64,000 nucleotides of DNA from Lentisphaerae bacterium GWF2_49_21 (GTDB taxonomy: Bacteria > Verrucomicrobiota > Lentisphaeria > Victivallales > GWF2-50-93): positions 62,001 through 126,000 of the forward strand of contig MHBH01000020.1 in assembly GCA_001804805.1 (NCBI GenBank), in the 5' to 3' direction. The notes beneath the pieces are model-generated. The model was not told where the DNA came from. It did no database searches and saw nothing but the letters and a program-made list of their open reading frames with translations. Within the stretch, counting starts at the first letter, position 1; the number at the start of each line of letters is the position of its first letter. Positions 9,126-18,739 of this stretch are shown in pieces. Made by a program: the position numbers and the translations under genes.

Positions 9126-10616
9126 ATGATGGGAAACTTTTATACAAATGTTCGGGCAATCTGTGTGTCTTGCGCGGTGCTCATTTTGTCGCTCATTGCC
9201 GCCTGCGACGGATATTCCCTGGACAGGAGCGCCGCCTTCGAAATGAACAAGCGTCTGGGCCGCGGTGTTAACATCGGCAACACGTTTGAAGCTTCGCCCA
9301 AGGAGGACAGCTGGGGGAATCCGTGGAAACCGGAATATCTGAAGACGATCAGCGATCTGGGATTCAAGCACATACGCCTCCCGATAAATTGGGAGACTGA
9401 TGAGCGCGCCATGCTCGAGGCGCCATACACCATCAAACCGGAATTCATGACGCGGATCAAAGGCGTGGTGGATGAGGCGCTGAAAAACAAGCTTCTAGTA
9501 ATCGTCAACATGCACCACCACTGGAGAGTCCATAAGGATCCGGACGCCAGCAGGGATCGCTTCCTTTCACAGTGGGCGCAGATCGCCGAGGCTTTCAAGG
9601 ACTATCCCGACAGCGTGGTGTTCGAAGTCATGAATGAACCCCAGGGAAAACTGACCGGCGAGAAATGGGAAGTCTTCTTTGCGGATGCACTGGGCCAGAT
9701 CAGAAAGACAAATCCAAAGAGGATCGTCCTGATGGGTGCGGGTGAAGCGATACCCAATGATCCTTATCTGATCTATACGCCGCATTTCTACGGCCCGTTC
9801 AATTTCACACACCAGAACGCAAGCTTTGAAAATGGCGCGAAGGCATGGCTGGGTACCGAATGGCTCAATGCCAAATACGAACGTGCTTTTATTGAGCAGG
9901 CCGCGGATAAATTCGCGGCGTTCGGGAAGAAGCATGATATCCCCATCCATATCGGTGAATTCGGTGTCATCATCCATGCGGACATGGCATCTCGGGCGCG
10001 GTGGACCACATTTACGGCGAGGTGTTTTGAAAAGCGCAATTTCAGCTGGGCGTATTGGGATTTCAGCGCGTTGTTCGGCATATATGACCGCAAGGCTGGC
10101 AAGGTTTATCCCGAGATGGCCGATGCGCTGCTGCGCAATCCAATGCCAGAACCTGCCAAATCGGAGCTGAAGATCCTTTATAGCAGCAATTTTTCCACGG
10201 ATACGAACGGATGGAAGCTGAATGTCGGTGGCGGTGCCGAAGCCACAATGGTAGCTAAGGATGGAACGCTTGTTGTCAACATCACAAATCCCGGGAAAAA
10301 TGCCTGGAACGTCCAGCTGTCCAAATGGAGTTTCAGCCTGGAACAGGGAAAATTGTACATGGTCAGCTATGTTGCAAGTGACACTGCCGGACGGGATGTT
10401 ACTTCCTACATGGGAAAAGGTCCCGCTCCGTGGAATCATTATACGCACAGCAGGATAAGCCCCGAGGTCACTAATCCGTTCTATTGTTTTTCAATGGGGA
10501 CGCACTCCGATCCTAAGGCAGGAATTACCATGGACATCGGAGGAGGCAAGCCGTCAACGTTCGTTCTCAGCGAAGTGAAGCTCCAGGAGATCGTCATTAC
10601 GAATGGCAGGAAATAA
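9126..10616 (+). CDS. GH5 endo-beta-glucanase-like lipoprotein with C-terminal CBM
   Basis: The 496-residue protein starts with a signal segment ending in LIAAC, a good lipobox, so it is probably a lipidated, surface-facing enzyme. Residues about 35-340 form a GH5 (cellulase A) domain: [12 protein letters not shown], then [14 protein letters not shown], and the acid/base Glu171 in EVMNEPQG. The nucleophile Glu278 lies in HIGEFGV, followed by an AYWDFS motif. The last 140 residues look like a beta-sandwich carbohydrate-binding module of the CBM4/9/11/22 type. Expected activity is endo-hydrolysis of beta-1,4- or mixed-linked glucans or mannans; the substrate cannot be fixed. AAGGAG at 9112-9117 sits 8 bases before the ATG. 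It leads a co-directional cluster reaching 17697. Confidence 0.93.
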   Translation: MMGNFYTNVRAICVSCAVLILSLIAACDGYSLDRSAAFEMNKRLGRGVNIGNTFEASPKEDSWGNPWKPEYLKTISDLGFKHIRLPINWETDERAMLEAPYTIKPEFMTRIKGVVDEALKNKLLVIVNMHHHWRVHKDPDASRDRFLSQWAQIAEAFKDYPDSVVFEVMNEPQGKLTGEKWEVFFADALGQIRKTNPKRIVLMGAGEAIPNDPYLIYTPHFYGPFNFTHQNASFENGAKAWLGTEWLNAKYERAFIEQAADKFAAFGKKHDIPIHIGEFGVIIHADMASRARWTTFTARCFEKRNFSWAYWDFSALFGIYDRKAGKVYPEMADALLRNPMPEPAKSELKILYSSNFSTDTNGWKLNVGGGAEATMVAKDGTLVVNITNPGKNAWNVQLSKWSFSLEQGKLYMVSYVASDTAGRDVTSYMGKGPAPWNHYTHSRISPEVTNPFYCFSMGTHSDPKAGITMDIGGGKPSTFVLSEVKLQEIVITNGRK

Positions 10617-10632
10617 AGAAATGGAGGGTGTC

Positions 10633-11412
10633 ATGAATCAGAAAATATGCAGTTCGAGGGCTGGCCCTCGAAATACTTTTACATTGATCGAGCTGCTCGT
10701 GGCTGTGCCCGCCATAGTCCCGAGACCCGCCAAAAGCGGCGTACTCGGGACGACGGCGAGAGTAATTCGATTCACACTAATTGAATTGCTCGTGGTCATT
10801 GCGATCATCGCAATCCTGGCGGCGCTGCTGCTGCCGGCCTTGAATCAGGCGAAGGAGACCGCCAAGGCGATCAAATGTATCAATAATGAAAAGCAGATAG
10901 CTCTTGCAATGTTCAGCTACGCCGACGAGTGGGATGATTATCTCCCCAACCTTGGGGCATGGGGGATCAAGGAAACCTCTGATTACTATTCAAATGCCTG
11001 GGTGCAGCATGTTTCAAAATACACTGGAGGCAAAAACGTCTCAACGATCTCCGCTGTCGCCAACACTATATTTGAGTGCCCTAATTACCAGCAGACCAGT
11101 AATTTGAATGGTACGGTGAATGGATGGATTGGCAACGGCTACGCGACTAACCACCGTATTTATGGGACAGTAGATTCCAATAATAAATGGCAGTTCGCCA
11201 GGCTTTCAAAGTCAGCGAGCAAGGCCTCAACTACTTACCTCATGGGCGACGGAGGCATTTATAACAGCGTATTTTGCTTGTGCAAATATGATCACAATCA
11301 TTATTCCTGCCGCCACAGTTATAAAAGGATAATCAACCTTGCATATGTTGACGGGCATGCAGAAGGATTATCCCGGAGCGACTACTTAAAAGGGAGATTT
11401 TCCGCTTATTAA
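10633..11412 (+). CDS. Pseudopilin-like protein with two prepilin signal segments
   Basis: The 259-residue product carries the prepilin hydrophobic motif twice. The first copy, [11 protein letters not shown], is broken off after about ten residues. A linker of about 20 residues follows, then a complete copy, [20 protein letters not shown], and the usual [20 protein letters not shown] helix. The C-terminus has [10 protein letters not shown] of the H-x9-DG type. Two DNA palindromes (10653-10672 and 10717-10751) lie in the first 120 bases of the gene, and the second encodes the linker. The two copies differ at most synonymous sites, so this is not a fresh tandem duplication. ATG 10633 is chosen because GGAGGG precedes it by 5 bases; an upstream ATG at 10603 overlaps the GH5 gene. 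Only the second segment is likely to work as the membrane helix. Confidence 0.88.
   Translation: MNQKICSSRAGPRNTFTLIELLVAVPAIVPRPAKSGVLGTTARVIRFTLIELLVVIAIIAILAALLLPALNQAKETAKAIKCINNEKQIALAMFSYADEWDDYLPNLGAWGIKETSDYYSNAWVQHVSKYTGGKNVSTISAVANTIFECPNYQQTSNLNGTVNGWIGNGYATNHRIYGTVDSNNKWQFARLSKSASKASTTYLMGDGGIYNSVFCLCKYDHNHYSCRHSYKRIINLAYVDGHAEGLSRSDYLKGRFSAY
10653..10751 (+). repeat. Two palindromes inside the 5' end of a pseudopilin gene
   Basis: Bases 10653-10672 form a perfect 20-bp palindrome (TTCGAGGGC, TG, GCCCTCGAA is the 3' arm within it). Bases 10717-10724 (GTCCCGAG) pair with 10744-10751 (CTCGGGAC), enclosing a nested CCGC/GCGG stem. Both are translated in frame, giving SSRAGPRN and [14 protein letters not shown]. 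Confidence 0.75.
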
Positions 11413-11503
11413 TTGATGAAGGCTGCGGGATCAAGCTTCAGTCGGCACGCGCCCCTGCGCCAACACGAAATATAAAGGTTCCCTGAAAACATATTAGGAG
11501 ATA

Positions 11504-12301
11504 ATGTATATGGCGGATTCTGCATCGAAATCAAATGCCGTCAACGGCTGGAAACTCGTCTGGTCGGATGAATTCGACAGGGACGGTCTTCCTGACAGCT
11601 CCAAATGGATTTATGAAGTTGGCTTCGTGCGCAACAAGGAGGAGCAGTATTACACGGAGGCCAGGCTTGAAAACGCCCGTGTTGAGAAAGGGATGCTTGT
11701 GATAGAGGGGCGCAGGGAGAAATTTCCGAATCCGGGATTCAAGGCAGGTTCAGACAAGTGGAGTGAGAACCGTGAATTTGCCGAGTATACTGCGGCAAGC
11801 ATCACTACCCAGGGAAAGTTCGCTGTGAAATACGGCAGAATTGAGATAAGGGCAAAACTCCCTCATGGAACTGGAATCTGGCCCGCTATCTGGATGCTCG
11901 GAACCAATATAACAAAGATCGCCTGGCCCCGCTGCGGCGAGATAGACATCATGGAGTACGTCGGGTTCGAACCGAACAGCGTCCATGCGACCGTCCATTA
12001 TAGCAGCGGCGGGAAGCACGCGCAGAAGGGAAGCAAGATAATCACGGAAAAGCCATATGATGATTTCCATGTATATGCCGTTGAATGGGACTCCGAGAAA
12101 ATGGATTTCTATTTTGACGACAAGTTCTATCACACCTACAAGCTGGATGATGCCGTTGAAGGCGGCTATAATCCGTTCCGTGATCCTCATTATCTCCTCA
12201 TAAATCTGGCAGTTGGCGGAAGCTGGGGAGGCAAGGTGGATCCATCAATATTCCCGCAGAAGTACCTGATAGATTATGTGAGGATTTACCAGAAGGCGTA
12301 G
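11504..12301 (+). CDS. GH16 laminarinase-like beta-glucanase
   Basis: The 265-residue protein is a single GH16 domain: WKLVWSDEFDRDGLPDSSKW at the start, then GRIEIRAKLPHGTGIWPAIW. The catalytic motif GEIDIMEYVG has Glu146 as nucleophile, Asp148, and Glu151 as acid/base. The domain closes with NLAVGGSWGG and YLIDYVRIYQKA. The insertion in the catalytic loop is of the laminarinase or licheninase type, so endo-cleavage of beta-1,3- or mixed-linked glucan is expected. AGGAG at 11496-11500 supports ATG 11504. No signal peptide is seen, although most GH16 enzymes are secreted. It may act in the cytoplasm, or export may use another route. It is followed after 7 bases by a transporter gene. Confidence 0.93.
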   Translation: MYMADSASKSNAVNGWKLVWSDEFDRDGLPDSSKWIYEVGFVRNKEEQYYTEARLENARVEKGMLVIEGRREKFPNPGFKAGSDKWSENREFAEYTAASITTQGKFAVKYGRIEIRAKLPHGTGIWPAIWMLGTNITKIAWPRCGEIDIMEYVGFEPNSVHATVHYSSGGKHAQKGSKIITEKPYDDFHVYAVEWDSEKMDFYFDDKFYHTYKLDDAVEGGYNPFRDPHYLLINLAVGGSWGGKVDPSIFPQKYLIDYVRIYQKA

Positions 12302-12308
12302 TCTTGTC

Positions 12309-13193
12309 ATGCTTGAAGGCATTGCATATTCCATATTGGCTGGTTGCTTTTTTGCGGCTGGTGCCGCCCTCTTCGCAGAAGTGTCAAGGCGAGGTCTTCC
12401 GTTCATGCTCTTTCTTTCATCCGGGGCTGTGATTGGCCTTGCCATCTCTTTGATGGCTATGGTTGACTGGCATGCGGCCGGTTCTGAAAAAAGGATTGGA
12501 GAACTGGCCTTGTGGATCATTCCAGGAGCCCTGGGCAATGTCGCAGGACATCTTGCAATGTCACGTGCAATGGCGATCGGCCGTGGGCCTGTCGCATGGG
12601 CGATAGGACAGGGAGGCCAGGCTTTGACATTCATCGCCACTGTCATGATATGGAGTGAAAAGCCCGGCACGCTTTCATGGTGCGGCCTGCTCATAATTCT
12701 CATGGGAGTGGCATTTCTGGCACGGACGAAAACCTCTATCAGTGCTGCGTCCCCGGCTCGTGGCTGGGTATTCTGGTCGCTTATGGCGATGATCTGCTAC
12801 GGGGTGAATCAGACTCTGATGTCCGTCCCTTCCCACTGGACGGGCTGGCATGATGCCGCACATCTCCGGCTGCCAATCACACTGGGTGTCATTGCTCTTT
12901 CAGGATTTGCATGCTCTGGAAAGACTGATTGGAAGATTCTGCGTGGAATCCTGCCATGGGCAGTTCCTTATGGCCTTGTGATATGCGGATGCTTTGGACT
13001 TGTCTATCTGTCGCTTGACCGTCTCAGCGCCGCAGGCTGTGCGGCCATAGGCTGGCCGCTTTCCTGCAGTACTGGAATACTGGGATATGCTGTCTGGGAA
13101 CACATTGTCCAGCGCCGACCTGTCAGCCGCGCCGAAATAATCGGAATCGCAACTGTTGTTATAGGAATCATCGCGTTGGCGATGCGCAATTAG
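12309..13193 (+). CDS. DMT-superfamily (EamA-like) membrane transporter
   Basis: The 294-residue protein is hydrophobic throughout with about ten predicted membrane helices in two repeated halves. The first half has GALGNVAGHLAMSRAMAIGR and a Gly/Pro-rich loop; the second starts near WVFWSLMAMICYGVNQTLM. This is the layout of drug/metabolite transporters, including sugar and rhamnose carriers of the same superfamily. Sitting between GH16 and GH2 genes in one apparent operon, it most likely moves a sugar or oligosaccharide product across the inner membrane. Spacing to the upstream gene is 7 bases; the ribosome-binding site is weak (GAAGG). Confidence 0.85.
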   Translation: MLEGIAYSILAGCFFAAGAALFAEVSRRGLPFMLFLSSGAVIGLAISLMAMVDWHAAGSEKRIGELALWIIPGALGNVAGHLAMSRAMAIGRGPVAWAIGQGGQALTFIATVMIWSEKPGTLSWCGLLIILMGVAFLARTKTSISAASPARGWVFWSLMAMICYGVNQTLMSVPSHWTGWHDAAHLRLPITLGVIALSGFACSGKTDWKILRGILPWAVPYGLVICGCFGLVYLSLDRLSAAGCAAIGWPLSCSTGILGYAVWEHIVQRRPVSRAEIIGIATVVIGIIALAMRN

Positions 13194-13222
13194 GCAAATT
13201 AAGCAATAAGGAGATTATAAAT

Positions 13223-14935
13223 ATGACAGTATTTCCACATTATCCGGAACGTAGGCACATCTGCCTGGATGGAATATGGGATTTCTCCTGGCTGGGATTC
13301 GAATGTGACATCGTTAAACTCAAACCCGCCGCACTGAAATACGACGGGCATATGGCTGTGCCAGGAGTATTTGACACATGCATCGATCTTTTCGGCAGGC
13401 GCGGTGTAGGCGTATATCGCAGGAAACTTCATCTTGAATCCGTTGCCGGACAGAAGCTCTGCCTGAAGATCGGCGGTCTCGGACTCTATGCGCGTTTGTG
13501 GTGGGACAACCGCGAGATCGGCGAATGCAAGCTGCCGTACTCGACAGTTGATTACGATTTCGATGCCGGAAAAGGCACGGAGCACGAACTGATCATTGCG
13601 GTGGACAACCGTTTTGATCCCGGAAGGATTCCTCTTTTCAATCCGAATTATGATTTCTACGGATACGGCGGAATTTACAGGAGCGTCAGTCTGCAGGTAC
13701 TTCCAGTTCTCCGCGTGGAGAGGGTGCGTGTCTCTACTATGGATGTCTCGAAAGGACTGGTACAACTGAAGATTTTGCTTGGCGGTAAGGCCCCATCCGA
13801 GCTGGAGTTCTCCGTAGGCTTTGACTATGGGCTGATAAAAAAGCTGCGGAAGAAAGTTGTGAAAGGGGAGATAGTGCTGGAACAGCTCGTTCCCAATTTT
13901 AGTCCATGGTCTCCGGGAAGTCCCAGTCTTCACACTGTCCAGGTTAAGATCATCGGCGACAGCATCGTCGAAAGATTTGGCATAAGGACAGTCCGGACAG
14001 AAGGCCAGAAGATTCTGGTCAACGGCAAGCCGGTGCGTCTTGTCGGTGTCAACCGGCACGAAGCACATCCGGAACTCGGGCCGGCCCAGACCTCGCACCT
14101 GATGCTCGATGATATCCGGCTGATGAAGGATCTGGGATGCAACTTCGTGCGCTGCGTACATTATCCGCAGGACCAGGCTTTCCTCGACATCTGCGACGAA
14201 ACCGGAATGCTGGTCTGGCAGGAGAGCATGGGATGGAACAACACCGGGAAGGAGGCCCTTGATCCGCAGTTCAGGAAACTCCAGATCGAACAGACCAGGC
14301 TTATGGTCTGCAACAGCATAAACCATCCTTCGGTGATCCTTTGGGGATTCATGAACGAGGGATGCTCCGAAACAAAGGCCGGCAGAAGGCTCTACATGGA
14401 CCTTGCAGAAACTGTCAGGGCGGAAGATCCTTCGCTGCTTGTGACCTTCGCATCCAACAAATGTGAAAAGGATCTCTGTTTCGATTTCGTGGATGTCATT
14501 GCAATTAACATATATCCCGGCTGGATATGGCCGACCGACTGGCTTACCGAAACATCCAAGATGATCAAGCCATGCGTGGAGGCGAAGGCGAAATTCGCAA
14601 GCAGTCCGGATCTCGCCGGCAAGCCGTTCATCATTTCTGAGATTGGCGCCTGCGCATTGTATGGATGCCACGACCGGGCAAACGCGCAATGGTCTGAGGA
14701 ATTCCAGGCGGAATATTTCGCGGAGGCATGCCGTTGCGTCCTTGGTAATCCCAGGTTTGCTGGAATTGCCCTGTGGCAGATGTTCGACACCAGATCCTTC
14801 GTCAACGCAGGAGAAGTACGTTGCAAACCGAGAGGCTTCAACTGCGCAGGTCTTCTGGACGAATATCGGCGTCCCAAGCTGGCATACGACACAGTCAGGA
14901 AGATCTTCCATGGAAACTCAAAGGCTCATAAATAA
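13223..14935 (+). CDS. GH2 beta-glycosidase
   Basis: The 570-residue protein has the three-part GH2 layout of beta-glucuronidase-size members: an N-terminal jelly-roll (about 10-165, with VYRRKLHLE and GYGGIYRSVSLQ), an Ig-like domain (about 166-265), and a TIM barrel from LVGVNRHEAHPELGPAQ onward. Acid/base Glu379 lies in WGFMNEG and nucleophile Glu473 in ISEIGA. Known members cleave beta-galactosides, beta-mannosides or beta-glucuronides; which applies here is open. No signal peptide is present, so it probably trims imported oligosaccharides. AAGGAG lies about 10 bases before the ATG. The stop is 14 bases before the next gene. A 570-codon open frame on the opposite strand is a mirror artefact. 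Confidence 0.93.
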   Translation: MTVFPHYPERRHICLDGIWDFSWLGFECDIVKLKPAALKYDGHMAVPGVFDTCIDLFGRRGVGVYRRKLHLESVAGQKLCLKIGGLGLYARLWWDNREIGECKLPYSTVDYDFDAGKGTEHELIIAVDNRFDPGRIPLFNPNYDFYGYGGIYRSVSLQVLPVLRVERVRVSTMDVSKGLVQLKILLGGKAPSELEFSVGFDYGLIKKLRKKVVKGEIVLEQLVPNFSPWSPGSPSLHTVQVKIIGDSIVERFGIRTVRTEGQKILVNGKPVRLVGVNRHEAHPELGPAQTSHLMLDDIRLMKDLGCNFVRCVHYPQDQAFLDICDETGMLVWQESMGWNNTGKEALDPQFRKLQIEQTRLMVCNSINHPSVILWGFMNEGCSETKAGRRLYMDLAETVRAEDPSLLVTFASNKCEKDLCFDFVDVIAINIYPGWIWPTDWLTETSKMIKPCVEAKAKFASSPDLAGKPFIISEIGACALYGCHDRANAQWSEEFQAEYFAEACRCVLGNPRFAGIALWQMFDTRSFVNAGEVRCKPRGFNCAGLLDEYRRPKLAYDTVRKIFHGNSKAHK

Positions 14936-14949
14936 GGAGTTCCAGGAAA

Positions 14950-17697
14950 ATGAAATTACATTATGAAACACATAAACAGGGGAAAATGAATATGAACATG
15001 AAATGGCCGTTCGCCGGAGTTGCGGCAATGATTGCAGCTTTATCTTTCTGGACAGGCGGTGTCAAAGCCGCAGACGCAGCACCACAGGGGATATCGCTTG
15101 ATCACCGAGGGCTTCTGAGCATTGGAGGAGGAGCCATCAGTTCCAACCTTGTCGCTTTCGGCCCCGGCTGGAAATATGCAGCCCAGGACTACTGCCTGGA
15201 AAATATCAAGAAGTCCGGCAAGGGCATGGACTTGAAATATGAGGCGGATTTCAATGTCCCAGGCGCCAAGCTGAAAATGATTGAAACTACAAAAGCGGTC
15301 AATGACAAGGGAAAGACGGGCCTGAAAGTCTCCTACACGATCAGCAGTCAGGATGCCGTCTCGCTCGATAACATGTATGTGGCTTTCCGCATGCCGGTAA
15401 AGGAATTTGCCGGTTCAACCATTACTTCGAACGGCGAGAAAGTCACGTTTCCCCAGACATATGAAAAAGAATATCTCGCATTCCCGAAAAACTCCTCAAT
15501 GATTTCCGTTGCAAACTCCAAGTTCACCATGAACATCAAGGGCGATAATCTTGATATCGCCCTTGTCGACGCCCGCGTCCAGAAGAACAATGAAAACTAT
15601 GAACTGCGTGTCAACTTCAAGAACTGCAAGGACTTTACAAGCACGGAACTGTCCTTTGGTGTTTTCTCCGAAGAAGCCCCGTTCTTCATTGCTGCGGACA
15701 AAAACTGGGTTGAGCTGCCGGTCGCCGCTGAGATCCAGGAAGGCGGCATTCTTGATTTCTCGTTCAGGTCTGACGCGCCTGCCGGCAAATATGGGCGCAT
15801 CGTTCCAGGCAGGGACGGCCATTTTGAATACGAGAAAAATCCGGGCTCACGCGTAAGGCTTGTCGGCACCAACACATGTTTCGGTGCAAACTATCTTTCG
15901 AAAGAAGCAGCTGACAGGCTGGCACGCACTTTCCAGCTCATGGGATATAACGCGATACGTTTCCACCATACCGACGTTGATCTGATAAAAGGAGCCTGGA
16001 GTGCAAAAAAGTCCGACGACATCAATGAAAGCCAGCTGGACAAGATAGATTATCTTTTCGCCGCGATGAAGAAAGCCGGCATTTATGTCACGATCGACCT
16101 GTACACGATGCGCCGCTTCGGTGCGGATGAGATCGAAGGATGGAACAAGTATGTGGACAATCCGAACGTGATCAAGGCGCTGGTTCCGATTCTTCCGGGC
16201 GCATTCAACGCCTGGACCAAGATGGCCCTGAAATGGCTGAACCACGTCAATCCTTACACCGGTATTGCGTGGAAGGATGATCCTGCCCTGGTGGCTATCT
16301 GCCCGGTGAACGAAGACAGCATCGCCTCCGTCTGGGCGCCAACCCCTGAAGTCAAGCAGCTCTATCTGGACCGTTTTGAAAAATGGAAGACTGAAAATAA
16401 CAAGTCCGGAAATCCAGATGCGCTTTTCGCACAGTTCCTGACCGAGCTCAAGGTGGCATCCAACAAGCAGATGGCAAAATTCTTCAAGGATAACGGTATT
16501 AATGCGATGATAACCGGAAGCAACTGGTGGGATACTATGGCGCAGACGTTCGAACGTACCGAGTTCGATCTGGTCGATAATCATCACTACTGGGATCATC
16601 CGCAGCCCAGCTACAATCAAAACAGCGATATGAAAACATCCCTGGCTTATGTCTGCCCGAATTTCATGACGCCGACCCGCATATTTGGCAGACCTTTCAC
16701 TGTTTCCGAATACAATTTCTGCGCGCCAAACCAGTTCCGTGCGGAAGGCGGCGCCATGTTTGGAGCGTACTCCGCGCTGCAGGACTGGGACGGTGTCTAC
16801 CGTTTCGCTTGGGCACACAGCGACAAAAACGTGATGGAACAGAAACCAATCGAAGGATTCGATACCGCCACGGATCCGCTCAATCTACTTACGGAACGAC
16901 AGATCATCCTCCTGTTTGGTCGCGGCGATGTGGCGCCGGCAAAAAAGAGATTCATATATGCAGTTACCATGGATGAAGCGACCAAAGGCGGCCTGGGTGA
17001 TATGTGGGGCAAAGGATTATTCCCACAGCCGTTCATCGCGACGGGACTGGTCTCCCAGATCGGTTCGCAGGTTGTGGATAACGGTCGGACGATTCAAGGC
17101 AAGTATGACGGGGTTGTTGCGGCAAGTGCTCCAGCCGCCGATGCCTTGTCCGGAAACCAGTTTGTCGATGCAAAGAATCTTACGAAGCTTCCGGAAAGCG
17201 GCGAAGAAATCGTGTCCGACAACGGACAGATCATCCTGAACAACAAGAAAGGATATGTTAAAATTGTCACCGACAAGACAGAATGCATCGTTGCTCCTGC
17301 GGCGATCGACCTCGGCGGGAAAAATCTCTCGGTGAAGAACCGTACTTTTTTCTCCTCGGTCTCAGCGTCCGCCATGGACAGCAAGCCGTTGGCGGAGAGC
17401 AAGCGCGTGCTCCTCTTCCATCTGACCAACGTGCTCAACACCAACATGCAGTTCAGCAATCCCAAAATGACGACGCTTGTGAAACGCGGCACCCTGCCGT
17501 ATCTGGTCCATGTCGGTTCCGCGGAGGTCTCATTGAAGAACAGCAATCCGGACATGAAACTCTACGTTGTGGATTTCGGAGGGAAACGCCTGCGTGAAGA
17601 AAAGACTGAATATGCTGACGGTGCATACAGCTTCAAGGCGGAAGTGTCCGCCAGCAATGGTCAGCCGGCGCTGATCTACGAGCTGGCGGAGAAATAG
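14950..17697 (+). CDS. Large secreted glycoside hydrolase, clan GH-A-like
   Basis: The 915-residue protein has a signal peptide (hydrophobic run after MNMNMKWPF, probable cleavage near VKAADA) and an N-terminal beta-rich region of about 270 residues. A TIM-barrel-like core with clan GH-A features follows: GTNTCFGANYLSKEAADRLA, then YNAIRFHH. Candidate acid/base Glu455 lies in CPVNEDS, VDNHHYWDHP follows, and candidate nucleophile Glu587 lies in TVSEYNF. A beta-rich tail completes it. This resembles large GH5/GH42-like hydrolases annotated in Lentisphaerota and Verrucomicrobiota, but I cannot assign a CAZy family. AAGGAG 9 bases upstream supports ATG 14950; ATG 14986 would shorten the leader. 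It is last in the glycan cluster, and its end overlaps the convergent ahbAB gene by 22 bases. Confidence 0.82.
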   Translation: MKLHYETHKQGKMNMNMKWPFAGVAAMIAALSFWTGGVKAADAAPQGISLDHRGLLSIGGGAISSNLVAFGPGWKYAAQDYCLENIKKSGKGMDLKYEADFNVPGAKLKMIETTKAVNDKGKTGLKVSYTISSQDAVSLDNMYVAFRMPVKEFAGSTITSNGEKVTFPQTYEKEYLAFPKNSSMISVANSKFTMNIKGDNLDIALVDARVQKNNENYELRVNFKNCKDFTSTELSFGVFSEEAPFFIAADKNWVELPVAAEIQEGGILDFSFRSDAPAGKYGRIVPGRDGHFEYEKNPGSRVRLVGTNTCFGANYLSKEAADRLARTFQLMGYNAIRFHHTDVDLIKGAWSAKKSDDINESQLDKIDYLFAAMKKAGIYVTIDLYTMRRFGADEIEGWNKYVDNPNVIKALVPILPGAFNAWTKMALKWLNHVNPYTGIAWKDDPALVAICPVNEDSIASVWAPTPEVKQLYLDRFEKWKTENNKSGNPDALFAQFLTELKVASNKQMAKFFKDNGINAMITGSNWWDTMAQTFERTEFDLVDNHHYWDHPQPSYNQNSDMKTSLAYVCPNFMTPTRIFGRPFTVSEYNFCAPNQFRAEGGAMFGAYSALQDWDGVYRFAWAHSDKNVMEQKPIEGFDTATDPLNLLTERQIILLFGRGDVAPAKKRFIYAVTMDEATKGGLGDMWGKGLFPQPFIATGLVSQIGSQVVDNGRTIQGKYDGVVAASAPAADALSGNQFVDAKNLTKLPESGEEIVSDNGQIILNNKKGYVKIVTDKTECIVAPAAIDLGGKNLSVKNRTFFSSVSASAMDSKPLAESKRVLLFHLTNVLNTNMQFSNPKMTTLVKRGTLPYLVHVGSAEVSLKNSNPDMKLYVVDFGGKRLREEKTEYADGAYSFKAEVSASNGQPALIYELAEK

Positions 17698-18710
17698 ACC
17701 GGACTCGTCTTCTTGTATTCCTTGAGCGAGCACAGCATCAGTCCGCCGGTCAATCCTGAAGATTTTGAAATTCTGGAGAACAGCTTCTGCAGCTTCTCCC
17801 AGCTGTCGGCGTAGATCATCGCGTAAAAATTGTAGGGGAAAGACGTGTGTTCAATCCTTTCGTAGCAGTGCGTGACGAACCTGAAGCCTGAGACCTGCCT
17901 GCCTATGCTGGAAATCCTGTTTTCAGGAACATTCCACACGCACATCGCATTGGCCTTGAACCCGATCTTCTGGTGGCGGACAATCAATGCAATCCTCCTC
18001 AAGATTCCTTCCTTCTTCCATCTTTTCAGCTTACACAGGATCTCCTTTTCAGTGAATCCTGTTTTCTCCGCCAGATACCTGAAAGGTTCAGAAACTACCG
18101 GAAGATTCCCCTGGAGAAGCCGTACCAGCTGCTTGTCCCGTTTCGTGAATTGGATTTTATCAATCCTTGTCTCTTTCGGCAGGTGCCTCCTGCTTATATT
18201 TTTTTCCGTTCCGGAAAAAAATATCACATCAACCTTGAACCTTTTGACGGAAGGGAAGACGAGTATGTTCCCGGCTCCCAGCTTCTTCTCGAAACGTTTC
18301 AGGCTTTTTTCAAAAACATCTTTCTTTTCTGAAAAAGTGAACCACAGGTTTGGGATTTTTACGGAGATGGAACTGCCGCCGCCTTTTCTGAGATCCGACG
18401 GCCATCCGCGGAGATAGCAGTGCGTAATCCCGTTGTGCCTTCCAATTTCCGAAACAACTTTCTTTTCATCCTTTGTTTTCAGCCTGAGCGCGCACAGTGC
18501 ACTCCTGTATCCGAGACGCTTGGAATCAAATATCCCGCCAAGCCTCCGTGCCGCACCGGTTTTGAACAGGTCTTCTAACCATCCCAGTATTTCCGGTTCG
18601 GAAACATTGAATTCCCCTGCGAATTTCGCAAAAGGCCGGGAACTGATGGATATCCCCTGCTGAAGAGCAAGAAGGAGTTCCTGGTTTTTTATTGTGATTT
18701 TACGACTCAT
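17676..18710 (-). CDS. Siroheme decarboxylase, AhbA-AhbB fusion
   Basis: The 344-residue protein is two AsnC/Lrp-like siroheme decarboxylase modules in tandem. Module 1 (about 1-160) has GAARRLGGIFDSKRLGYRSA and THCYLRGW. Module 2 (about 180-340) has GILRRIALIVRHQKIGFKAN and THCYERIEHTSFPYNFYAMI. Despite the DNA-binding-like fold, AhbA and AhbB act as enzymes: they decarboxylate the C12 and C18 acetates of siroheme to give 12,18-didecarboxysiroheme, the first step of the alternative haem route of sulfate reducers and archaea. Separate ahbA and ahbB genes are common, and fusions occur among NirDL-type proteins. It is 29 bases downstream of ahbD on the same strand and overlaps the end of the convergent hydrolase gene. 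Confidence 0.88.
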   Translation of the reverse strand: MSRKITIKNQELLLALQQGISISSRPFAKFAGEFNVSEPEILGWLEDLFKTGAARRLGGIFDSKRLGYRSALCALRLKTKDEKKVVSEIGRHNGITHCYLRGWPSDLRKGGGSSISVKIPNLWFTFSEKKDVFEKSLKRFEKKLGAGNILVFPSVKRFKVDVIFFSGTEKNISRRHLPKETRIDKIQFTKRDKQLVRLLQGNLPVVSEPFRYLAEKTGFTEKEILCKLKRWKKEGILRRIALIVRHQKIGFKANAMCVWNVPENRISSIGRQVSGFRFVTHCYERIEHTSFPYNFYAMIYADSWEKLQKLFSRISKSSGLTGGLMLCSLKEYKKTSPVYFSASS

Positions 18711-18739
18711 CTTTTATTAAGTTCCAAATTACTTGTTTT

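Noticed and set aside
13199-14911. A 570-codon open frame antisense to the GH2 gene
   Set aside because: It mirrors the GH2 frame, has no recognisable domain, no ribosome-binding site, and the plus-strand protein has complete GH2 catalytic motifs.
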